Shown here: positions 36,960-46,954 of the stretch, piece by piece
Numbering within the stretch: the stretch's first letter is position 1
How the letters are laid out: every line of letters starts with the position of its first letter
Assembly: GCA_025786725.1 (NCBI GenBank)
Contig: JAHLTZ010000023.1
Span: 372,001 to 436,000 of the forward strand
Source: Syncephalis fuscata
Lineage: Eukaryota; Zoopagomycota; Zoopagomycetes; Zoopagales; Piptocephalidaceae
Direction: 5' to 3'
DNA length: 64,000 bases
Program-made: the position numbers and the translations under genes
The notes under the pieces: model-generated
Told to the model about the DNA's origin: nothing
The model's input: only the letters and a program-made list of their open reading frames with translations
Databases searched by the model: none

Positions 36960-37570
36960 AAGAAAGGTTATTAACCCACCCATACTATTCTATATTTATC
37001 AAAAAGGGAGGTTTTTATTATCCAATTTTAGTATAGTTTGCTATTTATTGTTAAAATATACGCCTCTAAACCTTCCCGGTATACAAACCGGTTTTATTAT
37101 AAAAAGACAGTATAGTTTGAGTAAAGTTCTATGAAGGTACTAGTTATGCTTAGATTTTTGATAATGGGATATATAAAAACAGGCGAGCCAAGTCCATGAT
37201 TTAAATCTGTCAAGTCGATGGCTAGTAACTTAGTCAAGTGCATATTGCAAAGTCAATGATCACCAATGACACAGTTACTTGAACTGACTAATGTAGAAAT
37301 CCTTGTATACGCCGTAACTACTACTGTAGTTCAAAGTTGGTCTATATCGACTTTGAAAAAGCCTTGTTTATGGTTAACAAGTTCTTGTAGACAAATAACT
37401 GGGCTTTGGCGTGATGTTTGGCTTGGTTCACTGCCACCACGTTTCAAGCTCCGGCCGATTAACTCGGTTTACCGCGTTGTTAATACTATGCGCTCTCTGT
37501 CTTTTGCATATTCTAATACTGAGCGCAAATTACCAGTTATTAAGTATCTGGTTTTTTAATTCCAAATACA
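36960..37570 (+). mobile_element. Decayed LINE-like reverse transcriptase fragment
   Basis: Three spaced motifs in different plus-strand frames recall non-LTR reverse transcriptases. A segment around 36975-37070 reads I-L-F-Y-I-Y-Q-K-G and then S-N-F (compare the I-P-I-x-K-K-G...N-Y-R-P-I-S region). IQTGFIIKRQ near 37080-37110 resembles the Q-x-G-F-R motif. LVYIDFEKA near 37337-37363 resembles RT motif A, containing the first catalytic Asp. Frame changes and stops between them indicate a relic. No ends or target-site duplications were identified. The evidence is by eye and weak. Confidence 0.3.
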
Positions 37571-38588
37571 GAAATATAATGCGGTGCCACCGCGGGTTAA
37601 AAATATGCCAATTTGGGCGAGTAGCGTCTATTTTTAAATTAGTTTTGTGACAAACAACAAATGTTTATGATCATTCCATTAAACTACGCTATGCCACTGT
37701 ACACTTGATACTGAAACCTGTTTGTTTTATCATCCTTCTATCGAAGGGCGGCATCGTTTCTTTGTACCATCGGCTACATTGCGTTCAAACTCTCCCCATA
37801 TTTCTTCATCTATTTTGGTAAACTGGCCAGGTATTTCAGCCACTAGTCCCTGCGTAGTGGTACGGTTACTTTAGTGGCCATTTTTATGTTTATTTAAACT
37901 GTACTATATACAATGTTAAAAAAGACTGGTCGAACAGTGAGGCACAACCCATCTTTTTTGGCAAAATTTAGCAAAATAGCAAAGCGCTATTTTTGAATTA
38001 GCATCCCAAGCTCTAGCTCGCGTTCTTTACTATGCAATGTAACAAGGGTGATGGTAAAGAATCATTTTACCACTGGTGTCGAAGATGAAACTTTGGTAGG
38101 AGAATATAAATACACTTCAAACTTTTCATTCGACTAGCATCACATCAAACAGCATCAATCTGTGATACCGTTAACAGTAGCACGACCATCGATTTTCCCA
38201 CTTATTCCACTGAACCGCACCACAAATATCTTACTGAACAAGCATTACTGGTATGTTGTTTATTGCTATTGAATTGCTGAAAAGCATATCTGTGTTAAGA
38301 GTGATTTGCGCCTACACGTCGTATACTGTTTAAGGCCTAGTGATGTACGCAAATTAATATATATTTGTTCCAATACCGCCCTGCTTGGCAATATACTATA
38401 ATGGTTAATTTAGCAATTTGCTTAATTGAATTTGTCTCATTATAGTTGTAGAATTCTATATTAATAGCTTAGTTGAGCCATATATTTTTCTTTACTTTAT
38501 CGTTATTTTTCGTTCTATATATTCTCGTGCTTTCAACTTGAAGTTGTTTAAGTTTAATGCAAAGCTATCGCTTTAAAAGGCACGTACC

Positions 38589-38608
38589 TATCTATCTATC
38601 TATCTATA
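38589..38608. repeat. (CTAT)n microsatellite
   Basis: About five CTAT units. Confidence 0.9.
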
Positions 38609-39113
38609 TAGTATACGACGTATTTGTCTTTGTGAATACCTTTTGTTAAAGGTTTTTTTTGCTTTTCCATCGATTCAATATTAACATTATATTTTACAAT
38701 TGATAGCTAATTTCAGCGTTATTTATTGCAGGTTTACTGCTTACAATAGCTACCAAATTGGTTATTTCTTACTGCAACAAATAGCTTATTATCTGTTAGC
38801 CACCATCAACTATCGACAGTTTAACAAAATAGCATTATTAGACATACTTGATCTGGTAAGTATTCTATGTATATCTAAAATTACTATACTATTTCTAGTC
38901 ATAATATACCACTTGTTTTATTTAACTAATCAAATAGCTTTTATCTAGTGCTTCCGGAAAGCTTAATTAGCTATTGTTGCTTATCTGCTTAAAATTTTAA
39001 AAGCATGCTATCTTCCAGTAAGTGCAAATTCTCGTATTGCACACACAAAATCTAATACAATCACATGTATTCCTCTATACTTAGCATACGTAGTATCCGA
39101 GGACAGAGATGTT

Positions 39114-40550
39114 ATGAAACCTCAATACTCCAGTCCCTTGGAATATACCGAACGTTTTACAGGCCATAATTACCAATCAATTCCTAAACTAATAATGCCC
39201 CATACATCTCCAAAATTAGGCTTGGATAGTTCAATAAGGTGCTCATTACCTCCGGTTGCGTCCTTGATAAACGAAACACAACGTGGCACCATTACCACTG
39301 CTGAACGGCTTACGTTGTTCAAGCCCAAAAGCATTGAAAGTACCTTACCGGCATCATTTGATACACCGGAAGGTAGAAGATTTTTACCAATGCGTGGTCA
39401 TCCTCCATTTGCGCAATCGTTTGAAAGTTTCGACTGTTGTTCCTTGGCAGTACCGGCACTTAACAAGGAGCAGCATCGGCCAATAGTCTCAGCAGCAACT
39501 GAGTGGGTGCCAGCTTTAGATTTAAAATTACAGTCGGGAGTGGCAGTAACTGGTTTTCAGCACACCGCTAAAGTTTCAAACACATTGGACAATGGCAACT
39601 ATCGACTCGATTGCAATGAACAGCGCTTGGCCGATTGTACTTTGGCAAGGTCAACAGATATGCATCCAAGAACATTTAGCGCTACACCGCCTTCCTACAC
39701 CCCACCAACGTCAATATCTAATCGCTTATCACCTATCTCTACTCATCATACACAGCAATCAAGCTGTGACATGGCGGCAAACAACAGCCGACTCGGCTCT
39801 ACAAGTCCCATATACATGGCACCACAAGAATACGTTTCAAACAAGCATGGCCGTAAATTTAACTATAATGAAACGTGTCCCCTCGTTTTCAATTCAATTG
39901 AAATGTCGACCAATTCTGCACACACAGTCGACACTTTAGATCTAAATCGAGCTGTTGCCACCAAGGCTGCACAACACATCTCATACACACCTATGGATCA
40001 GCCGGTAAGACCAAACGTCAATACAAAAGCACGTGATCACATATGTCCCGAGTGCGGCCGTGCTTTCCAGCGTGCCGAACATGTACGCCGCCATCAGCGT
40101 ACGCATACCAATGAACGACCATTTGTGTGCCCGGTGCTACAGTGTGGTCGTGCTTTCGGTCGCTCTGACAACTTGAATGCACATTTACGAAGCCACGAAA
40201 AGAAGCAGTCAAAATACAACTACTATCGCGGTATTGGCCAGCGTCGCTCACTCCGTGGCCTCGTATACCTTCATGTTAATGTCAACAAGCCGAATGGCCT
40301 CGAGTCTAGCCCGAGTGTATTTACAGTTAACAATGCAGCTAATGCAGATCGTACCAACGCACCTATCAACGGTCCTTTTGAACATCAATATCCAGTAGCA
40401 CGTAATGGTGTGTATACCTTCTCTCATACACAGTCAAGAGCCATGTTCCATCATGCTTCTATCTCATCTGTCTCCCCTAAATCATCAGCACGCTCCCTAT
40501 CCAGTACACCCTCATTATCGCCATCATTTGAAATGTCTTGTTTGCGTTAA
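39114..40550 (+). CDS. C2H2 zinc-finger transcription factor
   Basis: Predicted DNA-binding regulator, 478 residues, single exon. Two tandem C2H2 fingers lie near residues 311-363: C-x2-C-x12-H-x3-H in finger 1, then the linker THTNERPF (compare the classical TGEKP), then C-x4-C-x12-H-x3-H in finger 2. Recognition-helix residues include QRAEHVRRH and GRSDNLNAH, as in Msn2/Com2/Crz1-type fungal regulators. The ~300 residues before the fingers and the Ser-rich tail are low-complexity and probably carry activation regions. The start is the first in-frame ATG; the frame is not open far upstream. Target genes cannot be inferred. Confidence 0.88.
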   Translation: MKPQYSSPLEYTERFTGHNYQSIPKLIMPHTSPKLGLDSSIRCSLPPVASLINETQRGTITTAERLTLFKPKSIESTLPASFDTPEGRRFLPMRGHPPFAQSFESFDCCSLAVPALNKEQHRPIVSAATEWVPALDLKLQSGVAVTGFQHTAKVSNTLDNGNYRLDCNEQRLADCTLARSTDMHPRTFSATPPSYTPPTSISNRLSPISTHHTQQSSCDMAANNSRLGSTSPIYMAPQEYVSNKHGRKFNYNETCPLVFNSIEMSTNSAHTVDTLDLNRAVATKAAQHISYTPMDQPVRPNVNTKARDHICPECGRAFQRAEHVRRHQRTHTNERPFVCPVLQCGRAFGRSDNLNAHLRSHEKKQSKYNYYRGIGQRRSLRGLVYLHVNVNKPNGLESSPSVFTVNNAANADRTNAPINGPFEHQYPVARNGVYTFSHTQSRAMFHHASISSVSPKSSARSLSSTPSLSPSFEMSCLR

Positions 40551-40961
40551 CAATTTGCTATTACCATACACGTGTGCGTGCCCGTATATGTACTGTTTTA
40601 AATATTGATATTTGGATTTGCCACTATTAATATCGCAGTCATATTGAACCTCTTGTCATTACTTTATTCTGTGCACAACAATATCTTGTGCGCTTGTTAC
40701 TTATTTACTTTCACACTTTTGAATATAGTTGATTTGCAAAGCGTCCTTTTTGTCGCCCATTTATTCTTCATTTATAGAACTCGGTGGCTTCCACTTTGGA
40801 ATTAGCCACACTATTAATGAAGATGCATTGACTTGGAATATATTTTAATAACAAGGTTTATTATAAACAAACATTATAATAAATACACTAATTAGCATTA
40901 TATACTATGCATTTATAATTATAACTGATGTTTATTTTATTACTAGATAAATGACAATTGA
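40551..40961. other. Intergenic region between convergent genes
   Basis: A 411-bp interval holds the 3' flanks of the C2H2 gene (plus) and galactokinase (minus). I recognise no other feature. Confidence 0.5.
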
Positions 40962-43060
40962 CTATAGACGATAGATGCGTGCACCAGCACCGGCACGACA
41001 TACAAATGCAGCTGTATTAGGATCCACCAAATTATCATGATTTGAATAATAAGCGGCAGACACATTTTTTGAAAACTGATCAGCATTTTCTTCTGATACT
41101 AGTGCTATACAACAGCCGCCCCAGCCGGCACCGGTAAGTCTTGCGCCATAAGCACCATTGTTTCTATTATTGCACATTTAATTAGTAATTGTTTTTGTTG
41201 TACAGATTAAAATAACGCTACCGGCAAATCTCGGTTAATCTATCCAATTCTGGACAGCTACATTCGTACAAATCTCTGCAGCTATCTTGACTTTGATTCA
41301 TCAAATACCAAGTATCTATTGTACGTAAATACTTGATCATACTAACTTAATCTGCCCTTACTGTTTTAAACTCTTCCTGTTGCTGTATAGTAGTTGCATG
41401 GACCGCTGCCTTCATACAGACTTCACGAAAACGACACACACGTGCCGCTTCCGAGTATACATGATAGGCTCTATCGTGTAATTTCAATTTATCTACTTGC
41501 ACAGGAATTTTAACAAGTAAGTATTTGACAGCTCCTGCATCTATATCAAACTATTAGTTAGTAGTGTAAGTATTTCAATAAACTACTATATAACTTGCCG
41601 TTATCCCAGCAGCTACGGCTACTTCTTCTAAAGTATAAGTAGGCTGTTTAAACACTGCATCTACTTGATTTAAAAGCAACTCTAACGCTTCTGCATCCTC
41701 GCACGCATCATCGCTTGTGTAATAGCCTTTTTTGTTAGCCATAATTGAGCTACACCACGTAGTGTAAACGTTTCTAATGTATGATTGTTTTTTATGTCAT
41801 TCATATCAGCCGCACTATTAGATGGGGAGAAGAGATCAAGTTGGTGGGCCAGTATTCGAGCAGCCAATCGAGTTTCCAATACACGTATATTAAACTGATA
41901 ATCTGCAGCCATTGCTTTCTCAGACATTACTAACGAATTAAATACAACAATGGCAGATTGTGGCGGTAATGGAATTGGAGCAGCAGCTAATGTTGGCTGG
42001 AATCGAATAAATAAGGCATGGTCACTTTCGGCGAATAGACTGCACGTCTGGTCCATTCTATACTTTTATGAATAACATTTTATATAGCACACAACAAGCT
42101 TACCCGCCTCCGTTCGTACCAACATACTGTTCTGAACGTGCACAAGTAATGGCAAGCTGGCTCTAAATCGCCTTTCATAAGTATTACGATAATTGAAATT
42201 GCAGCCATAACTTAGCCAACTAATCACCTTAGTAAATGTCCAATTATTAATAGCAGTTGTAGCCAGCGCGGAAGCCACTACCAAAGCCGATGAACTTGAT
42301 AATCCAGCATCCTAAATAAATAATAATTAATTTGACACAGCTTTAACGCTTAATGTATGCTACTTACCGCTGGAATCGTTCCCTCTACTAAAATATCGAT
42401 ACCATGTAATTCTGTGGCCCTCGCGTCTTCAATTGCTCCCTAGTAATTTGTGATGAAGCCTCGTTTCAATAATAAATTATCCCATTGCTTACTCGAATAC
42501 CACATTTTACATAATTCGTCCATCGGTGGTGTTTTACATCAATATCCACTGCACATTGCGTCCCGGTTGTATCGAAGCATCGCAGGTCAAATGTTTCACG
42601 CGCATAATGGCTAGATTGCGTACTAGCAACATTAACCATAGCGGTGTTACCAGCAGATGTATGTGTACTATTGCTAGAGCAGGCCACTAATATATCCCGA
42701 TCTAGAGCCACAGGCAATACGGCAAACTCGGCATAATCAATATGCTCGCCTGTATCGGTATACTGTTGTTAATGCCAATATTCTCCGATAAATCCGACCT
42801 ACCTATTAGATTGACGCGTCCCGGTGCACGTGCAATGTATTGCGGTGGTCGGCCGTATAATTCGGCAAATTGCTGAACCAGCTGCTTATATCGTTTGCTA
42901 CTTGAATAGTAAGGGACCGTATATGATATTTAATCATTGGCTTATATTGTCATATAAACATTCACTACACTTACACAAGTAAAACAGTTTCTTCAGACAA
43001 AGCTTGATCTAGATCAATAGTAGGCACAAGCCCCTCAGGCTTTGCAAAACAGCTTTCCAT
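40962..43060 (-). CDS. GAL1: Galactokinase, with two frame breaks
   Basis: GHMP kinase phosphorylating galactose in the Leloir pathway. Ten minus-strand exons: 43060-42975, 42900-42803, 42749-42493, 42439-42368, 42311-42228, 42162-42104, 42057-41599, 41550-41362, 41315-41222 and 41163-40962. Allowing two missing bases gives 533 residues (yeast Gal1 ~528). Signatures: [14 protein letters not shown] (near residue 55-68), [14 protein letters not shown] (ATP loop), GGMDQ, and C-terminal [12 protein letters not shown]. The intron 41598-41551 begins GCAAGT and ends AG (GC-AG type). One frame break is near 41695-41700; the other is at the exon 8/9 junction (~41362), where phases fit only if one base, perhaps a G before GTAAGG, is missing. 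Divergent from the IF1 gene, with 245 bp between start codons. Confidence 0.93.
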
Positions 43061-43305
43061 TAGAATAGCAGTATTACCAGTTATAATAGAGTAGAAGACA
43101 AACACAATAGGAAAAAATAAAAGACTACTATCTGAAGTTCAAATTGATATCAAATCAACTTTCTGAAACCGTTCAAGACACGTCATCCATTTGTCTTAGT
43201 TGTTTCCAACTTTATTAACGCTGCACGGTGCTTACCACACGCGCGCACACCATCTATTCTCCTTTCATTCAACTACTAGTTTGCTTTTGCACCAAGATCA
43301 ACAAC

Positions 43306-43601
43306 ATGCTCTCTCTTGCTCGTGTCTCTGCCACCCGTGCAACTTCAATGCGCGCCACTGCAGTGTGTGCCGTTGCTCGTCGCATGTACACCGACGAAGG
43401 TGCCATTCGTGGTGCCAACGATAGTTTTTCTAAAAAAGTCAGTATTGATCGTTGATCTTGCTTGATAACATTGATATGCAAAAAACTAACGTTTACATAT
43501 GCTACATAGGAAAAGGCTGTTGAAGATCAATATTTCCGTATGCAGGTAAGTTAATGAGATTCTGTTTATTTTGTGCATGGATCTCTGTAAATCTATTCAT
43601 T

Positions 43602-43639
<38 letters not shown>

Positions 43640-43760
43640 TACTATGGCGTGGCTCTAGGATGCTGAAAAACTCAAGCATTTGAAAGAAGAGCTCGAAAAA
43701 CTTAAGAAGGATATCAGCGAGATCAAACAAACCACGAAAAAGCCACAAGGACAGCAGTAA
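43306..43760 (+). CDS. INH1: Mitochondrial ATP synthase inhibitor IF1
   Basis: Binds F1 ATPase and blocks ATP hydrolysis when the membrane potential collapses. Exons are 43306-43437, 43510-43545 and 43659-43760, giving 89 residues. The N-terminus (~1-27) is rich in Arg, Ser and Ala without acids, a good matrix-targeting sequence, ending in R-R-M-Y. The inhibitory core DEGAIRGANDSFSKKEK (~29-45), then E-D-Q-Y-F-R-M-Q and a Leu/Lys/Glu coiled coil (~57-80), matches the family. Exon 1 uses a GTCAGT donor, and intron 2 carries a (TAA)n repeat. Wobble positions are C/T-biased. Starts upstream in frame (43228) add a non-basic hydrophobic stretch and are not preferred. Confidence 0.93.
43603..43639. 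repeat. (TAA)n microsatellite inside an IF1 intron
   Basis: About twelve TAA units within the second intron of the IF1 gene. Confidence 0.95.
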
Positions 43761-44747
43761 ATACCGTTTAATTTACTAATGACTTTATGTCGTGTTGGTG
43801 TTTGATTGGCACTGTAGTTACTATTTCAATAATACTACACATCTATAAACTGACTGTTGGACACAATTAATTCATTACTTGTTTAATTGATTAGTTTACT
43901 GTTCGACATTATAAAAAAATTGCTTCATATTTGTATTGATATCCATGTATTTGTTAACTGGTTATCGCACAGTGTACCACTTATTAGTTGATCATCACAG
44001 TATATTATTTATTAGAAGCTACTGTATTTTGAATATTTATCCTTAAACTGAGATAAAGATCCGTAACTCGAATAATAAACCGTCGATCAGTTTTACTACT
44101 GAGAAGGGATTTGTTACAATGTCATATCAACTTTGATTGAATTAATCAGTGGCAATCAATCTGCACTATTTCCAATATCAAAATAAATAAATAATATTTT
44201 CATGCTACTTACAATAAAGTATTACATTTAATTATGACGTTGATGCAACAGTGTCAGTTTGATTTCTTATAATAATAGGTGGTAAGAAATCAGAAGGCCT
44301 TGATTCACCACTGGCCATTGTACTGAATATACTGTGCATGTTTCTGCTGGCATTAACGTCACGCTGTCATACCATACGACAATTATTGTTTTGACAAACA
44401 AGTACGCTATGCATTGTGCTGTTGTGTTTTTCCATATGTAAATCTGCCATCTTCTTTTTCTTGCATTTGGAACAGACTTTTGATGTATTGTATTCATCAA
44501 TATCTACGATCACCAAAGTTCTTGTCGCTCAGCAGTTTTGAGCACCTTTCTGCAACGATTGACCAACAACAACAATGATCAGCCTTAAATGTTTCAAATA
44601 AATCAAATAGTATGCTACATTCTTTATTAAATGTTTATTGTAAATGATCATTTAAATGCAAATTAATCTAATCAACTCGTCAACTATTTATATCATTACA
44701 ATCGATTGCGTAAAATGATTTGCTGCCTTGGGGTATTAAAATAAATA
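43761..44747. other. Intergenic AT-rich region containing the Fanzor-like relic
   Basis: Outside 44232-44600 this interval shows no coding potential. It holds the 3' flanks of IF1 (plus) and the SDR gene (minus). Confidence 0.5.
44232..44600 (-). pseudogene. Decayed C-terminus of a Fanzor/TnpB-like RNA-guided nuclease
   Basis: One minus-strand frame, from ~44600 to the TAA at 44234-44232, reads like the end of a eukaryotic TnpB homologue. In order it has G-x-S-x-Q-K-G (44562-44542), a hydrophobic strand leading to DEYNTSKVCSKC (44500-44463, the T-S-x-x-C-x-x-C start of the zinc ribbon), CQNNNC (second Cys pair), and QRDVNASRNM (44366-44337), the last RuvC aspartate motif. Two in-frame TGA codons interrupt it, at 44531-44529 and at 44369-44367. 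The latter sits where the family usually has Trp just before the R-D motif, so a single G-to-A change would explain it. The RuvC-I part and N-terminus are absent; only ~120 codons remain before the SDR gene at 44748. The relic is flanked by AT-rich DNA; no terminal repeats were found. Confidence 0.6.
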
Positions 44748-45828
44748 TCAATCAATTAAAAAATCAGCACCCAGTTTTTCATGAAATATATCTTGCGTAA
44801 ACTCCCAAAACTGGTCTTGTAATTGCTCGTCATTAGTAGCGGCACTTGGCTGTCCAATCTGACCATATGGTATAAAGTAGGCGCCGTTACATTGTCTTTC
44901 ACCTGCTTCTGGTGCAGTAGCTGCGAATAACGTAGTCAGTGCGCCATCGGCTAGCGGTACAGAGAACGGTGCGCTAGTTAATGTTAATAAAATATTTACA
45001 AACCAACCCAACGATTCATATGAGTATCTAGATATTTCTGAAGCTACAACGCCAGGATGAACAGCACTGATAATTACAGGCAGTGTGTTGTTTGTGGGTT
45101 CATTTGATTCAGATGTTGCCATTTGACGTGCCATCTTTTTGGCCGTTAGAATATTGGCCAACTTTGTATAGCCATAGCATAATAAAGGTGAATAAATAGC
45201 TGCATCATTGACTTGTGCCAAAGTCATCCGCATTGGCCCGCTATAGCTGAAGTTATGGCCACGACTGCTTGTAAATATGATTCGTGCCGGTTCTGTCGCC
45301 GTACCAGCCGCAGTCACTGCCGATAATAATTGCTGTGTAAACAGCGTGGGCCCTAAATGATTAACAGAAACTGAAACTCGATGCCCGTATCTTCTGTTAG
45401 CATAAATGGTGTAGCCATAACACCAGCATTATTGACAAGCAAATGAATTCGAGGTTCTTTGGCTAGAAGCGTAGTGGCGGCATCAAGAACTTGATGTAAA
45501 TCGCCAAGTTAAGTAGAAGAAAGTAAAGTTCTGGACTCTGTCTATTATCGTCGGTAGCAGTTTCTTGAAGTGTAGCCTTTATTCTTTCAATGGCACCAAT
45601 GCGCGCTCTTTGTTTCGACAAGCTAAGTAGACACGGCAACCATGACGTGCTAATTCCAATGCTACTTCATAGCCAATGCCGGTGTTGGCTCCTGTTACGA
45701 CGGCTACCTAATTCCCTTTGTCATTACAAGCTTCTTATACTATTATTATTGCTTACCTTGCTGGTAAGATCGGGTATGTTATCCACAGAGAAAGGTGTTG
45801 AAAAGAAGCTGTTAATATATTTATTCAT
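44748..45828 (-). CDS. Short-chain dehydrogenase/reductase (retinol dehydrogenase-like), three frame breaks
   Basis: NAD(P)-dependent SDR of unknown substrate. Minus-strand exons are 45828-45757 and 45707-44748, with a 49-bp intron, giving 344 residues if three missing bases are allowed. Signatures: N-terminal DLTSK then [12 protein letters not shown] (dinucleotide-binding loop, ~25-36), L-A-C-R-N, LLVNNAG, catalytic Ser in I-I-F-T-S-S, and the Y-x-x-x-K pair in [10 protein letters not shown], then H-P-G-V-V. The order and the N-terminal helix match RDH11-14/WWOX-type and fungal homologues. Breaks lie near 45598-45603, 45505-45510 and 45365-45372; each is restored by one added base and sits between conserved blocks. 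Three breaks within 240 bp could also mean a pseudogene, but all have the same sense. Confidence 0.85.
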
Positions 45829-46092
45829 GATAGCAGAGAAATAGAAAATATTATTCTGATAAAAAGTATGTAGACTTATGGTAATATCGGGGATATAGAT
45901 GGTAGACACTTGTTAGCTGTGAACATAGGAACAGTTACACGAATTGATATGCGGAGTTGATGGTGAGATACTGCAAAGCATTCAGGTTCCAGTATTAAAT
46001 ACGTTTACTATATAATGATAGCCTTATGCAATATCAATAAGCACATTATTCGTTTTCATTTACATGTTAGTTCTACTTTATTATACTATATT

Positions 46093-46747
46093 TATTATAT
46101 TTAATTATATTTGTTAGTATACTGAATATATGTTCTATGATAATGAGTAGTTTTGGTGTCAAATGACTTTTATTCTTAATGCGTTTATTCATTTACTATC
46201 AATCTGTTCTATGATGCACCGATATGTTGGGTAGATTGGCTTTTATTATTTACACTCCATTTATTAATCAATTAAACTCGCTGTTTATAAATATTGACTG
46301 ACAGGTTCACATCTCACAATCTACGTCATCGCATTTCCCTTTCTCTTTCTTTACACTTGACAGCATATATCCATGCATATATTTGTACACTCCATATATA
46401 CATATAAATAGTGTCAGTAGTTGGCTGATACTAGTTAGGTACAACACCTTCTACACTATGTACTTGCATTGCTCTTTTGTAATCTGACCTTTATTACTCC
46501 AATTAATATTGCAGCTTCTTTAGCATAATAGATACATTTTTAGTTTGTTTTATGTTATTCTGAATATATGCTATGAAAACTTGTTTTATACTTTGCTCTT
46601 ACTATAAATTGCCATTACTATTCATTTAGCAACAGTTCTACCATCTCAACAGTGACAATGCGATCTGTCAATGTAATGACAATACAAATTGTTATTAGTA
46701 CAATATGCACTGACGATCTATGGCAAACTGAAATATAAAGTTGTTCT
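46093..46747 (+). repeat. Long inverted repeat, arm 1 (~650 bp)
   Basis: Nearly identical to the reverse complement of 60248-60896, with only a few substitutions and single-base indels (for example one T fewer near 46371). It is non-coding. The inner edge lies ~200 bp downstream of the stop of the 46955-48265 gene. It may be a non-autonomous element or a segmental duplicate. Confidence 0.9.
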
Positions 46748-46954
46748 GGCAATATATCAACGCTAATTATAGCAATAAACAATTATTAAAAAGTAAATTT
46801 ATTTAAACCAAAACTACTTTGTAACAATAAACGATAAATTCAAATGGTCAACATAATAATAATAATAATAATCATAATAATCATAAATGCTGGCTTGGTA
46901 AAGTCTACGCTTTAACCTTCAAACCGAATGCTCTTCTGCTGTTGCATAAACTTA

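Larger units (their letters stand above)
34787..39113. other. 4.3-kb gene-poor region
   Basis: No intact gene is recognised. It contains microsatellites (35652-35680 and 38589-38608) and a decayed reverse-transcriptase-like stretch (about 36960-37570). Short ORFs such as 34947-35171 and 38700-38948 have no recognisable features. The last kilobase is the upstream region of the C2H2 gene. Confidence 0.45.

Noticed and set aside
41341-41371. A 30-bp intron in galactokinase (41361-41332)
   Set aside because: It would keep frame but is far below the 45-76 bp norm and adds residues absent from the family; a 46-bp intron plus one missing base fits better.
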